This document shows positions 10,544 through 21,559 of a DNA stretch of 30,010 nt, in pieces. The stretch is from a virus. Made by a program: the position numbers and the translations under genes. The stretch is from IMG/VR virus record IMGVR_UViG_3300030107_004410, positions 1-30,010 of that record. One strand, given 5' to 3'. The notes below the pieces were generated by a model. That model made no database searches. It saw only the letters and a list, made by a program, of their open reading frames with translations, and was not told the origin of the DNA. Numbering within the stretch: the first letter of the stretch is position 1; every line of letters begins with the position of its first letter.

Positions 10544-12040
10544 TTATGCGAAGACCTGCATATGTAGGATGGTGCTGGCATCATCTGCCGCAGCACCGCC
10601 GCCGCCAGCCGTGCCCGTGCCCGTCGTCAGTTGGATGTCGTCGCCGGCATCGGTTGTGAAGTACAGTTCATTCGGTGTTGCGGTCTTGACCCACAGCTGG
10701 CCATACGCGGCCGTATCTGCGGCGGCGCTTGCCGCTTCCTTGATCTTCAGGCCGGTACCGTCGAACTGCAAGTTCTCTTCGGCGTTCATCGCGTCGGCAC
10801 CGGTAGCCGTCACAAGTCGGTTGTCAGATCCGTTGGTCATGAAGTCCGAGACATCCACGCTGATAGCATCCGCCGCAACGTCAATCCCTGTGCCTGCGCC
10901 AACAGCCAGGGACACCCCGCCAGAGGTGCCGCCGCCCGTCAGGCCATCGCCAGCGGTTACGCCTGTGATGTCTCCGACCGTAGGCGCCGAGGCTACCCAC
11001 TTGGCTCCATCATAGGTGAGCACATCGGCAGAGCTTGGAGAATCCTGGCCGATCTTGGTGACATGGCCGCTGCCATCAAAGGTGATAGCGGCAGTGCCGC
11101 CCGCCTCCTTGAGTGACCCACCATCGTCCAGGATGATGTCTCCGGTGACCTGCACATCGCCGGCAGCCGTGACCTTTTGGGCCTCATCGATGGTTACCGC
11201 AGCGGTCAGCGATGAGCCTGTGTGAGTCGATAGGACCATCTTGCCTTTGGTGTCATCCGCCGACCCGCTGTGCGTGACTTCGATCTGGCCCAGTGCCGCG
11301 TCCGCGTGGTCCTCGAAAACGATCCGCGACTCGCAGCCGCCGTCCGTGTTCTCCGCTGTGGAGTTCTTGAGGGTCACATAGGGCGTGGTCCCTTCGACTT
11401 GTAGCTGGGTCCCGGGTGTCTCAGTGCCGAGACCGACCTGCGAGTTGAACACTACCAGGTCCGTGTCCGCACCGGATCGCACGTGAACCTTAACCGCCGA
11501 CGAGTTGGTCCTACCGAGGCGCACAGAGTCCGCGCCATCGGTACCGATCTTGATGTTGCCGCTGGCCCGCACATCGAGGGATCCCGTGGTTTTGAGGTGC
11601 GCTGTCGAAGTGGCCGTAGGGGTTAGCTGGATATCCCCGTCGACTTCAAGTGCGTCGCTCGGGTCCTCCATTCCGATTCCGACCTTGCCATCCGTGACCA
11701 CCAGATCTGCATTCGAGCCGGAGCGGATATGCACCTTGCACGCGCTAGAGTTTTCCCGACCGATCCTGATGCTATCGGCGCCATCGGTCCCGATCCTGAT
11801 GTTGTCTGAGGCGCGGATATCCAGAGATCCGGCCGTCTTAATGTGGGCAGTACTGGTAACCGTGGGCGCCAGGCTGATGTCGCCATCGATGCCCAGGGCT
11901 TCGGCCGGCGAGGTGGTGTTGATGCCGACGCGGTTGTTTGACTCATCGACCGACAGGGTGCCGCTGTCCACTTCCAGATCGGAAGCCGTGACGGTGGTAA
12001 AGGTCGGGGATGCTGAGGTAGGGGGTACGCTGCTTTTCAT
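10544..12040 (-). CDS. Tail fiber protein with 82-residue tandem repeats
   Basis: The 498-residue protein has an N-terminal part with two full copies and a partial third of an 82-residue unit. The copies start with VGIN/VGIG/VGLG at residues 38, 120 and 202 and contain DGDI, STAHxKTxGSLD, IGTDGADS and SSAxKVHxRSG. Further on are glycine-rich beta turns (VTAGDGLTGGGTSGG) and a C-terminal globular part. Such repeats are typical of trimeric beta-structured fibers of aquatic phages. It probably forms the host-binding fiber. GGAGGG lies upstream of the ATG. Confidence 0.8.
   Translation of the reverse strand: MKSSVPPTSASPTFTTVTASDLEVDSGTLSVDESNNRVGINTTSPAEALGIDGDISLAPTVTSTAHIKTAGSLDIRASDNIRIGTDGADSIRIGRENSSACKVHIRSGSNADLVVTDGKVGIGMEDPSDALEVDGDIQLTPTATSTAHLKTTGSLDVRASGNIKIGTDGADSVRLGRTNSSAVKVHVRSGADTDLVVFNSQVGLGTETPGTQLQVEGTTPYVTLKNSTAENTDGGCESRIVFEDHADAALGQIEVTHSGSADDTKGKMVLSTHTGSSLTAAVTIDEAQKVTAAGDVQVTGDIILDDGGSLKEAGGTAAITFDGSGHVTKIGQDSPSSADVLTYDGAKWVASAPTVGDITGVTAGDGLTGGGTSGGVSLAVGAGTGIDVAADAISVDVSDFMTNGSDNRLVTATGADAMNAEENLQFDGTGLKIKEAASAAADTAAYGQLWVKTATPNELYFTTDAGDDIQLTTGTGTAGGGGAAADDASTILHMQVFA
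11390..11929 (-). repeat. Tandem 246-bp repeats within the tail fiber gene
   Basis: Two full units (11929-11684 and 11683-11438) and the start of a third encode the 82-residue fiber motif. The spacing between equivalent VGI/VGL motifs is exactly 82 codons both times. The units have diverged in sequence, so they are an old duplication kept in frame. Confidence 0.8.
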
Positions 12041-12043
12041 GGT

Positions 12044-12358
12044 CTAGCCCTCCACCATCACGGAGCACACCGTGGAGCCAGTGGCAGACGCCACATAGAA
12101 GGACGTCACGCCCTTTGATGAGTTGATGCCATCCAGCAAGCTGAACTCATTGGTCGTGTCACCGGCACAGATAATGTGAGCAGCCGCGACCGCTCCACCG
12201 TCGGTACCAGTGAACGCCAGCTTGCCGTCGTTCGACTCAAACCGCACGGTGGCTGTGGATGCTGTGGGAGGAATCACCACCTGGGTGGCTACGTTGGAGC
12301 CTCCAAGGGTGAAGCGTACAACCTGCGGAAAGGCTGAGCCGTCTAAAGTTTGAGCCAT
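12044..12358 (-). CDS. Small beta-rich virion-type protein
   Basis: The 104-residue product has alternating hydrophobic patterns (VVRFTLGGSNVATQVVIPP, TVRFESNDGKLAFTGTDGG) consistent with a compact beta barrel or sandwich. AGGAGA precedes the ATG. It lies between the hub-like tail gene and the fiber, so it may be a fiber connector or tail-tip component. No family recognised. Confidence 0.6.
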   Translation of the reverse strand: MAQTLDGSAFPQVVRFTLGGSNVATQVVIPPTASTATVRFESNDGKLAFTGTDGGAVAAAHIICAGDTTNEFSLLDGINSSKGVTSFYVASATGSTVCSVMVEG

Positions 12359-12367
12359 GGGTATCTC

Positions 12368-14062
12368 CTAGGGGGTTTTGCGGGTTGGCAGGATGGCCAC
12401 TTCAAGCCCTACGGATCCCCGGATCCAGTCCGGGCGCGTGGCTGTGATCATTCCTACGGTGTTAGAGTAGAGACCCTCCCGGCCTATGATGTGCCGGGAA
12501 GTGATCGAGACTAGATCACCAGGCACGAGAGCAGCATAACGCAAGCCCACCGTCGTGATCTTCAGTTGTTCAGGTATGCGCGTGTACCAGGTATGGGCGC
12601 GCGTGGTCAGCGTTCTGGCATCGGCCTGGGCTTCGGATGTGCCGGCCTCCCAGGCAGTCCGCCCGTCTGGGCTGTTCGCGCTTTCGCGTGTGAGCCCGTT
12701 GGCCGCTATGGACTTCTCGTATTTCTCCAGCCAAGGCCGCGAGATTGGGGTGTCTCCTTTCAAGGAATACAACGCGCCATCGGCATCCTGAAGACCACCG
12801 ACCCGCAGAAACTCCACCTCAGCATCCGGGTGGTACAGTTCGTGACCGTCAATCGTGGCGATCCAGTCGTCGTCGATGTAGTCCGCTATCACGCCGTCAG
12901 AATAGGCGTGATAATCATACGCCATCCGGATCGAGACCTCGTCCTCCAGGAGGACCGGAAACATATTGAAAGACCCAAGGCCCTGCTGGATGAACTGAAG
13001 CATATCGTCAACCGGGCCCAGGACGAACGGTGTCCACTTCGGATCCAGGTCGGTGCCTGTTGTCATTGCTACGTGGTCGTTGAGCGACGTGATGTCGTCC
13101 GCTGCTATCATGTGCAACGGTAGCCCCACGCCCCACGCACTTGGCAACGTGTCGAACCCTGTGCTTGACTCCGCGCCTGTGCTGCGCAGGATCCGCGCCG
13201 CCACGTTCCACGGCTGGCCAGTGATCACCCCGTAGGAATGAACCACCGACCCGATCGGATATGTCCTCGCTGTATCGTTCCCAAACCAGTCTTTAGTCCC
13301 ACTGGCGATCAGGTTCCCGGCTCCACTCGTGGCGCTCCTTCCAGAGTAAACGAACCACCAGTTATCCCTGGGTGGATCTGCCGCCGGATCACCCTCGATC
13401 ATGGCCACGCCCACAGCGCCGGATCTCGCATCCTTCAGGAAGAAGTTCAACGAAGCCACCGGCAAGTTGTCGCCGCTGTTGCTGGTCCAGTTTCCCGAAC
13501 CCGACCCCGTGCTGGTGGTGGTGGTGGTCTCGATCGTCCGGTTGAAGAACTGATCCGGCTCTCCAAACTCGGTAGCGGCTGGCCAGTCTCTCGTCCGGAT
13601 AACGCTCCACATGTCGCGGCAGTTCACGTTCCAGGTATCCCCAGCATGGGAGATCCCATCCAAGGTGCCACGGGCTACCACCTCGAATCCAAGCGAGGTC
13701 ATGCCAGCAAAGCCGATCCGGACCTGCACAGCGACCCCACGCGCGGGACTGAATGGCAGGTTGTGTTCACCTGGCTTGCTGCTGGTCAGGGCAAAGGAAA
13801 AGCCGCTGTGCGTGGTCGTCCAGTCCCGGATCCGCACCGACTGACCAGAGCACCGGACATCTGCCACAAAGAAGTCCGGACTGATCGCCGGTCCTCCTGG
13901 AACGTAGAAATGGCTCGAAAACGTAGTGCCTAAAGGCGTACCCGCACCCAATCCCATAAACGATCGGTCATCCGTCCAGGCAGACATTCCTACGTCCACC
14001 AGAATGATTGGCTCTAGCTGCGGATCCGATAGGGCCGCCTTCCAGCTTGAGGTCCAGCCCAT
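12368..14062 (-). CDS. Baseplate hub / tail-tip protein
   Basis: The start is ATG 14062, sharing one base with the Dit-like stop (TGATG); a longer frame to 14296 lies inside the upstream gene and is rejected. The 564-residue protein includes VQVRIGFAGM, a Ser/Thr/Gly linker, then a C-terminal part with LYHPDAEVEFLRVGGL and RYAALVPGDLVSITSRHI. The latter resembles the C-terminal region of siphovirus hub/tail-associated proteins. Gene order (tape measure, Dit-like, then this) matches the usual tail-tip order. No peptidase or lysozyme motif is evident. Confidence 0.65.
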   Translation of the reverse strand: MGWTSSWKAALSDPQLEPIILVDVGMSAWTDDRSFMGLGAGTPLGTTFSSHFYVPGGPAISPDFFVADVRCSGQSVRIRDWTTTHSGFSFALTSSKPGEHNLPFSPARGVAVQVRIGFAGMTSLGFEVVARGTLDGISHAGDTWNVNCRDMWSVIRTRDWPAATEFGEPDQFFNRTIETTTTTSTGSGSGNWTSNSGDNLPVASLNFFLKDARSGAVGVAMIEGDPAADPPRDNWWFVYSGRSATSGAGNLIASGTKDWFGNDTARTYPIGSVVHSYGVITGQPWNVAARILRSTGAESSTGFDTLPSAWGVGLPLHMIAADDITSLNDHVAMTTGTDLDPKWTPFVLGPVDDMLQFIQQGLGSFNMFPVLLEDEVSIRMAYDYHAYSDGVIADYIDDDWIATIDGHELYHPDAEVEFLRVGGLQDADGALYSLKGDTPISRPWLEKYEKSIAANGLTRESANSPDGRTAWEAGTSEAQADARTLTTRAHTWYTRIPEQLKITTVGLRYAALVPGDLVSITSRHIIGREGLYSNTVGMITATRPDWIRGSVGLEVAILPTRKTP

Positions 14063-14930
14063 CAGCCACGCCACCAGGTCGGGGTGTACATCTCTGTCAC
14101 TACAGGATCGACGCGCTCCAGGGTGTCTATTTCGGCGCCATCGGCCGGCGTTAGGGCCGGGGATGTTGTGCGGATCAGGGTGTCGATGTCTGTGGAGCCC
14201 ATCGCGCTGGTAGTAGTTGGCGCGATATCGTCCGCCGCGTCTACCAAGCTGGCAGCCCAGTACGGGTAGAGAACCGCCGAGCATTCCCAAGTCCAACTGA
14301 TACGATGGTCGTGAGTGAGCATCGGCCGAGACACCTCCGCCTCGGGCACATACAACACCGGGAAGAAGTCCCGGTGACGCAAGACCGCTGGATAGCTGTG
14401 GTCATACCTCAACGCGCTATCCGTGGTCAGTGTGCTCCTAATGGTAGTCATGCTCCAGGCATCGAGCTTGTGCTCTTCCCGGTTGTTCCGTGGACTGGGC
14501 CCGCTGATATGTACGATGTCATTCGCTGCCAGGGTTGCCGCCGACTCCCACTTACGGAAGATGTTGGCACTGCCTGTTACGTTAGTGCTGCCTCTCGTCC
14601 AGCCGGAACCAGACGGGACCACCGCCACCGCCTTTGCTGAGTCTCGGGCGAATCCAAAGGACTTGCCGCGCTCAGCGTGACTGCTGAAACTGTACAGATC
14701 GCGCGCAAGTTCGTCGTCCGTGAACCGCTCCAGGGTGATCCGAACTGCGATGCCGGACTGGTACGACGTGCGAGAAGCTCGACCACTGAGGCTCACTGTA
14801 TCCGCGACACGGCGAAGGGGCGTGATCTGGATGTCGGATATCGGCTCTCCGAAGTCTACCTTTTCAAGCAGTCCAACCGTCCCCGCGCTGATACTGGTGG
14901 TCGGGTAATAATACAGCGTTGGGTTTCCCA

Positions 14931-14931
<1 letters not shown>
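14062..14931 (-). CDS. Distal tail-like (Dit) protein
   Basis: The 289-residue protein follows the tape measure gene and precedes the hub-like gene, the standard position of Dit. Segments such as IQITPLRRVADTVSLSGRAS and IAVRITLERFTDDELARDLYSF recall the N-terminal beta barrel and helix of distal tail proteins. The C-terminus ends in an acidic, Thr-rich stretch. Sequence similarity visible by eye is weak, so the call relies mainly on order. Confidence 0.58.
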
Positions 14932-17438
<2,507 letters not shown>

Positions 17439-17447
17439 GTGCCTACC

Positions 17448-17654
17448 TCAACGGATCTGGATGGTCGGGAATATCGGGGTGCCTGCTCTGCTCATCCGCT
17501 CCACCATCTGCGCAGACGTGGCGTCCGCTTGCTGATAGCAAAGCATGCACAGCCCAAGCTCCCACGGGTCAAGCTCCAGCACTTCGTGTGGGTACTTCCC
17601 CAGTGCTTTCGCTAGATGCCACAGACCGAGCAGGACTTCCGGTTCCGCTGCGAA
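17448..17654 (-). CDS. Tail assembly chaperone extension (T part, +1 frame)
   Basis: This frame lies +1 relative to the upstream chaperone gene and has no start of its own. Read after a shift at TTTC (17655-17652) it gives FAAEPEVLLGLWHLAKALGK, followed by YPHEVLELDPWELGLCMLCY, and ends QIR at TGA 17448-17450. The YPHEV..LDP.ELGL..LCYQ pattern is the familiar T-domain of siphovirus tail assembly chaperones. It fills the space up to the tape measure start. Phe-tRNA could slip from UUU to UUC with full pairing. Frameshifted chaperones are near universal in these phages; +1 is rarer than -1. Confidence 0.75.
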   Translation of the reverse strand, partial: FAAEPEVLLGLWHLAKALGKYPHEVLELDPWELGLCMLCYQQADATSAQMVERMSRAGTPIFPTIQIR

Positions 17655-18090
17655 AAGAGCGCAGCCGATCGGCTGCTGCTCCCTGGTCTGTGCTTAGTGC
17701 CATGCAAGCCTCGAAACATGCCGCGACCACTCCAGCCGGGAGACTGTTCACACACAACACGCCCGCGTCGGCATCCTGCCGGGCCGGGTCAATCACCAGC
17801 CGCAGCGGTGTCCACTCCTCCCCATCTTCAGACACCGCGCTAACGCCAGCGGCTACGGTGGCATCCTGAAGGGCTGCCAGCTTCTCCGCTTGCTTGGGTG
17901 TCATCCGGTTAGAAAGGTCTCGCTCCGTCTCTGGTGCGTCATCCGGATCCGATGGCGTGGCCATCGCCAGTGCGGCAAAGCCCACGCGGGCCAGGTCTGC
18001 ACTGCTTACCTTATTGACGCGCCAGAACATGCCGGAAGCTTCGACGGTATCCGTGGCGGCGTTTTCGATTGCGTGTAGGATCGTTGTCAT
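17569..18090 (-). CDS. Tail assembly chaperone (G part)
   Basis: The start is ATG 18090 (MTTILHAIENAATDTVEASG). The 173-residue product is helical and acidic, as is usual for the G-type chaperone located between the major tail protein and the tape measure. Its last ~28 residues (after RLRSF) are a Ser/Gly-rich tail with no fold-like pattern, while the +1 frame at that point continues with a well-formed domain. The unshifted protein would be the abundant form and the shifted one (~213 residues) a minor form that binds the tape measure. The longer frame to 18198 is rejected. Confidence 0.75.
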   Translation of the reverse strand: MTTILHAIENAATDTVEASGMFWRVNKVSSADLARVGFAALAMATPSDPDDAPETERDLSNRMTPKQAEKLAALQDATVAAGVSAVSEDGEEWTPLRLVIDPARQDADAGVLCVNSLPAGVVAACFEACMALSTDQGAAADRLRSFRSGTGSPARSVASSESTGEVPTRSAGA

Positions 18091-18118
18091 GTTGTAGCCC
18101 TCCCCAGAGCTTGTGAGA

Positions 18119-19057
18119 TCAGCCGCCCGTGGCGCTGCTGTTAGCGTTGACGATTGCAATGGCCAGGCCTTCGTCTGAGCCGTCCGACTCACCCACAAAG
18201 GTGAGAGACTGCGTGACGATTCCAGCGGACGTCACAGGGTCGCTGGCGCCGGTCAGATAGGCATTGTGAACAGTAAAGCCCGCACTGACTGATCCGGTTG
18301 CAAATGATATTGTTGCATCCCCCTGGGTGTCCGCCAGGAACGCCGCATATAGGGCATCCTCGACCTCAACCGTGACGCTCAGTTCAATGCTCTGGAAGTC
18401 ATTCCGGAGTGGTTGCTTTGTGACTGCTGAGCCAAGAAGCTGCCGACGGGCTAGCGCATTGTTTACAGTTAGCGACATATCCACGAGGTCATAGCTCGCA
18501 GAGTTGAATCCGAACTGTCCAGAATGGCTATGCAGCACCGGGGTATCCCCTGCACCATAGGACGGCGTGGGGGCTGATCCACGTGCCGCCGATGTCTCGG
18601 CGATGATGTCCATTTCAAGCGACATCACACCGCCGGCAGACACCGAAAATGTCCCAGTGTTGATGCGGCAACCTTCGAACACCTCACTAGTACCCGTGCC
18701 GCGCACGTTCTCAACGGTCAGCCCAGTAGGCAGGGTGCCCAGGGTGTAGGTGTGAGTGTATGGACCGGAGCCCGTGGTGGCCGCTGCTCCCATCAGATGC
18801 TTTACCCACATGCCACAGTTTTCATACGTCAGCTCGATAGAGCAGGTTCCACCTGCATTGTCTGCCGCCGTAAAGTGTGAGCGACGCATAACGCCGGCAG
18901 CACCCGTCTGGAGGTTGGGGCGTGGTACCCGCTCGATAGTGCGGAGCAGGTTGGAACTGATAGCGGGCCGCCAGTTGACGCGACTCACGGCCGTGCCCCA
19001 CGTCGACTCCTCGCCGATACCCAGGGCCGCGCCCCTTCCAGAATAGATTGATGCCAT
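18119..19057 (-). CDS. Major tail (tube) protein
   Basis: The 312-residue protein begins MASIYSGRGAALGIGEESTW, a common tube-protein start ('xxGIGEESTWGT'), and is rich in beta strands, Thr, Ser and Gly (TCSIELTYENCGMWVKHLMG, GVMSLEMDIIAET, SIELSVTVEVEDALYAAFLA). Position right before the chaperone/tape-measure genes fits a tail tube subunit. The C-terminal LSVTVEVED...TISFATGSV region is typical of phage tail tube families. Confidence 0.82.
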   Translation of the reverse strand: MASIYSGRGAALGIGEESTWGTAVSRVNWRPAISSNLLRTIERVPRPNLQTGAAGVMRRSHFTAADNAGGTCSIELTYENCGMWVKHLMGAAATTGSGPYTHTYTLGTLPTGLTVENVRGTGTSEVFEGCRINTGTFSVSAGGVMSLEMDIIAETSAARGSAPTPSYGAGDTPVLHSHSGQFGFNSASYDLVDMSLTVNNALARRQLLGSAVTKQPLRNDFQSIELSVTVEVEDALYAAFLADTQGDATISFATGSVSAGFTVHNAYLTGASDPVTSAGIVTQSLTFVGESDGSDEGLAIAIVNANSSATGG

Positions 19058-19066
19058 GATGATGTC

Positions 19067-19846
19067 CTACGGTGTGGGTGCTGAGATATCCCGCACCTTG
19101 ACGGTGCAGTGGAAGTTAAGAGTGCGACCGCTGGTGGTTGTTACCGTCAACGTGATCACATAGTTTGCAGTGGATGAGCCGCCCTGAATCGGTGTGACCA
19201 CCCAGGCAGGATGCAGTGTCCGGATGGAACCCGTGATCCCCATGCTGCTGGTGGTGTTGGTTCCGTCCGAGTGCTTGACCGTGTAGGTCACTGTCTCGAT
19301 CTCTTCCAAGAGCTTGGATCCCTTGCTGGGTACCCTTCGCTTCATCATCGCGGGGAGCAGATTCCACCAGACGTTCTGGATCTCTGCTGCCGTCTTTGAG
19401 ATGGTCACCGTGCTCTGAGTGGCCCCGGTTGGTTCCGGCCGCGCGTTGATCACATACTCGGATCCGCTTCCTGGGTTGCCGATCTCCACGTACCCAGTCT
19501 TTTCACCACTGACCGAAAATGTACCGGCCGCGCTTGAGGGGTCGGCATCGTTGTCCCAGTAGATCCAGATCTGGTGCGTTGCTGCTGGGTTGCTCGATTC
19601 CCAGCCGTCCACCTGAATGTTGCCGGTCTTGGCTGAGTAGTCCCACGAGTTTAGCTGATAGGTGAGCAGCGTTCCGGTGCCGTCTGTTACCCGAACATCA
19701 TTGCCGTTCGACATGACGTTATTCCAGAACGCCGGCCACTCAGCAGCCGACGGAATGGCCATGGTGATGTCAATCGTACCGGACCCGGCGTGCAGGTCTA
19801 CGATCATTGGGGCGCGTCTCTTCCATGCTGCATCGAACCAACTCAT
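19067..19846 (-). CDS. DUF2341-type virion-associated protein
   Basis: The first ~125 residues (MSWFDAAWKRRAPMIVD, then WNNVMSNGNDVRVTDG and IWIYWDNDADPSSA) match my memory of the DUF2341 beta-sandwich, a domain seen in secreted and envelope-linked proteins and some phage structural proteins. The second half is another Thr-rich beta region (ITLTVTTTSGRTLNFHCTVKV) ending at a polar tail. It lies between the tail terminator and the major tail protein, where a tail-completion or decoration protein would be unsurprising. Role unknown; carbohydrate binding is a guess. The start overlaps the upstream stop by one base (TAATG). Confidence 0.62.
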   Translation of the reverse strand: MSWFDAAWKRRAPMIVDLHAGSGTIDITMAIPSAAEWPAFWNNVMSNGNDVRVTDGTGTLLTYQLNSWDYSAKTGNIQVDGWESSNPAATHQIWIYWDNDADPSSAAGTFSVSGEKTGYVEIGNPGSGSEYVINARPEPTGATQSTVTISKTAAEIQNVWWNLLPAMMKRRVPSKGSKLLEEIETVTYTVKHSDGTNTTSSMGITGSIRTLHPAWVVTPIQGGSSTANYVITLTVTTTSGRTLNFHCTVKVRDISAPTP

Positions 19847-20307
19847 TACGCCCCCGCTCGCTCAGTGTAACGCACGACCACAGATAGGATGCACATCCCC
19901 AGGCCCGGCCGATCTAGTTCTTGCCCGTCCAGACTTGATGCGCTGATCTCGATGTCTCGGGCGCTGCCGCCCAGGCTCCGATCCGCCTCAAGGGCCCGCA
20001 TGATATCGTCCATCAGATCGACCGCCTCAAGGGCAGCGTTGCCCGGCGTGCTGTTCTCGGCTGCACACCAGCCCTCGACCTGGACATTCATCGTCCGATC
20101 GTAGGCCGTGAGGCGAGTCGTGCCAGGGGTCTGAGCGGTGGTGACGTTCAGGAAGTAGACGTAACAGCCGGGCACCCTGTGAGGCTGAAAGCTCTCGCCC
20201 AAGACTACCTGGTCGGTGCCGCTCAGGTTGAACGTGTAGGATCCCGACCCGTTCACGTTCTGGATCTGTGTCTGGATGGCTGCCAGGATCGTCCGCTCGG
20301 TGCTCAT
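19846..20307 (-). CDS. Tail terminator-like protein
   Basis: The 153-residue alpha/beta protein starts MSTERTILAAIQTQIQNV. It has beta segments (TMNVQVEGWC, GMCILSVVVRY) around a helix (AALEAVDLMDDIMRALEAD), the layout of tail terminator/completion proteins such as lambda gpU. It follows the gp10-like gene in the order expected for the head-tail joining set. Four-base overlap with its upstream neighbour (20304-20307). Confidence 0.62.
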   Translation of the reverse strand: MSTERTILAAIQTQIQNVNGSGSYTFNLSGTDQVVLGESFQPHRVPGCYVYFLNVTTAQTPGTTRLTAYDRTMNVQVEGWCAAENSTPGNAALEAVDLMDDIMRALEADRSLGGSARDIEISASSLDGQELDRPGLGMCILSVVVRYTERAGA

Positions 20308-20792
20308 CGTCCACCCTCCAGCACTCGCTGGATCTCAGTGGAGATCACCTTGTCGGCTTGCCTGGAGATGTGGACCAGGGCCGGCTGGAGGAAGGGGCGC
20401 GGTGGAATGGTTACAGACGTAACCTTTGCCCATCCTTTGCTGCCCTTGAAGTGTAGGTATTTGCCCTTTTTCGGTGTGATCGTGTCGCCCTCTTCATGGA
20501 TGCGCGCATACGGTACAGCACCGAATCCGGACTTTCCGCCACTGCTCAGGACCACGTCCACAGAACGCGGACGGGCTTCCACCTCACCAGCCAGGGAACG
20601 CACTAGGTTTCCGCGACCGATGCCCAGACCTCTCGGCCTGCCCGGCGTGTGTGATGCGAATTCTACGGCCTTTCTTTGGCCTTGCATGGCGAGCGAGTCC
20701 GCTGCTACCTGTAGCCCTTTTGCGATGGCTCCAGTGCGGACCATTTGCGCAAGCTGGTCACGCCACTGCTCGATGGTGATCGTGGTAGCCAT
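20304..20792 (-). CDS. HK97 gp10-like / tail-completion protein
   Basis: The 162-residue protein begins with helices (IEQWRDQLAQMVRTGAIAKG). It then has PYARIHEEGDTITPKKGKYL and ends with TIPPRPFLQPALVHISRQAD. The 'YAxIHEEG' and 'PPRPFLxPA' signatures are those of HK97 gp10-like and P2 gpS/Mu gpG-like tail completion proteins, which sit at the head-tail interface. Order (connector, this, terminator) agrees. TGATG junction with the connector gene. Confidence 0.8.
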   Translation of the reverse strand: MATTITIEQWRDQLAQMVRTGAIAKGLQVAADSLAMQGQRKAVEFASHTPGRPRGLGIGRGNLVRSLAGEVEARPRSVDVVLSSGGKSGFGAVPYARIHEEGDTITPKKGKYLHFKGSKGWAKVTSVTIPPRPFLQPALVHISRQADKVISTEIQRVLEGGR

Positions 20793-21394
20793 CAGGCCAC
20801 CCAGGAAGCGGGCAGCCGGTGAGCCGCCAGGGCTTGACGTACTTCAGGCAGTAAGCCCAGATCACGCACCGCGATCGAGCCTCCACCCTGTGAGATGTTG
20901 GTTCTGCCGATGTGGTCGCGGCTGGTGTACCAGTGCGACACCTGCATGCAGCAAGCGTGGACGATGGAGTCGGGGATAGTCGCCCACCCCAGCACGGCTA
21001 CCACCTTGATCCCGCGCTTGACCTTGGACCATGCGTCGGTAGTGCCATCGTCGTCCAGATAAACGATCCCTTCGTCTCCGTAGACCGTATAGTCCCCGGA
21101 CGGTATCAGGTCGGCAGAGCTATACAGCCGATCCTCAGCATCGTGGATGCTGGTCACCGACTGGATCGGGTACACAGGCAAGCGCAAAGCACGCCCACCA
21201 GGACCATCAAGGATCAGTGTGTAGGTCACATCCTCGATGGTGGGATCGCCGCCAGCAGACGCAGGAGGAAACCCCAGATAGGACGCGAACAGCGAGTCAC
21301 ACCGAGCGATCAGTGTGTCCAGTGTCGTGTCTTCTGAAGTCCCAGTGAGACCACGGATGTAGTCCCGTGCCTGCGCTGCTGTGGCGATTGCCAT
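20792..21394 (-). CDS. Head-tail connector protein
   Basis: The 200-residue protein opens with helices (AAQARDYIRGLTGTSED, TLDTLIARCDSLFASYLGFP), continues with strands (ALRLPVYPIQSVTSIHDA, DYTVYGDEGIVYLDDDG) and ends in helices (IVHACCMQVSHWYTSRDHIG). This is the typical pattern of gp6-like adaptor/connector proteins that attach to the portal. GAGGAG lies upstream of the ATG, within the end of the preceding small gene. Confidence 0.78.
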   Translation of the reverse strand: MAIATAAQARDYIRGLTGTSEDTTLDTLIARCDSLFASYLGFPPASAGGDPTIEDVTYTLILDGPGGRALRLPVYPIQSVTSIHDAEDRLYSSADLIPSGDYTVYGDEGIVYLDDDGTTDAWSKVKRGIKVVAVLGWATIPDSIVHACCMQVSHWYTSRDHIGRTNISQGGGSIAVRDLGLLPEVRQALAAHRLPASWVA

Positions 21395-21397
21395 TGC

Positions 21398-21559
21398 CTA
21401 CTCCTCACCCTTGGCGGGCTTGGCGGCCTTCTTGGCCTTGGCAGGCTTTAGCCATGCGGGCACCTCGGCATCCTTAGACACCTCGATGTCCCGCACCTCT
21501 CCAGGGGTCCAGTGAGTCCCGCTCGGCCACTCCCCAGTCACTTCGCTCTTGTACTTCAC
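21398..21559 (-). CDS. Small Lys/Ala-tailed protein of the head region
   Basis: GTG start at 21559 overlaps the preceding stop by four bases (GTGA) with AAGGGGG just upstream; the frame ends at TAG 21398. The 53-residue product begins VKYKSEVTGEWPSGTHW, has an acidic middle, and ends in a Lys/Ala/Pro tail (WLKPAKAKKAAKPAKGEE). It lies between the capsid and connector genes. The lysine tail resembles that of the preceding 80-residue protein. Similar small proteins often sit here in phage genomes; role unknown. Confidence 0.68.
   Translation of the reverse strand: MKYKSEVTGEWPSGTHWTPGEVRDIEVSKDAEVPAWLKPAKAKKAAKPAKGEE

Noticed and set aside
10569-12047. Long plus-strand open frames opposite the tail fiber gene
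   Set aside because: High GC and absence of antisense stops in Thr/Ala/Gly-rich coding DNA produce such frames; there are no start signals or family motifs and no other plus-strand gene in the genome.
13389-13610. 73-codon frame inside the hub-like gene
   Set aside because: His-repeat and low-complexity composition from a GGTGGT run; shadow of the main frame.
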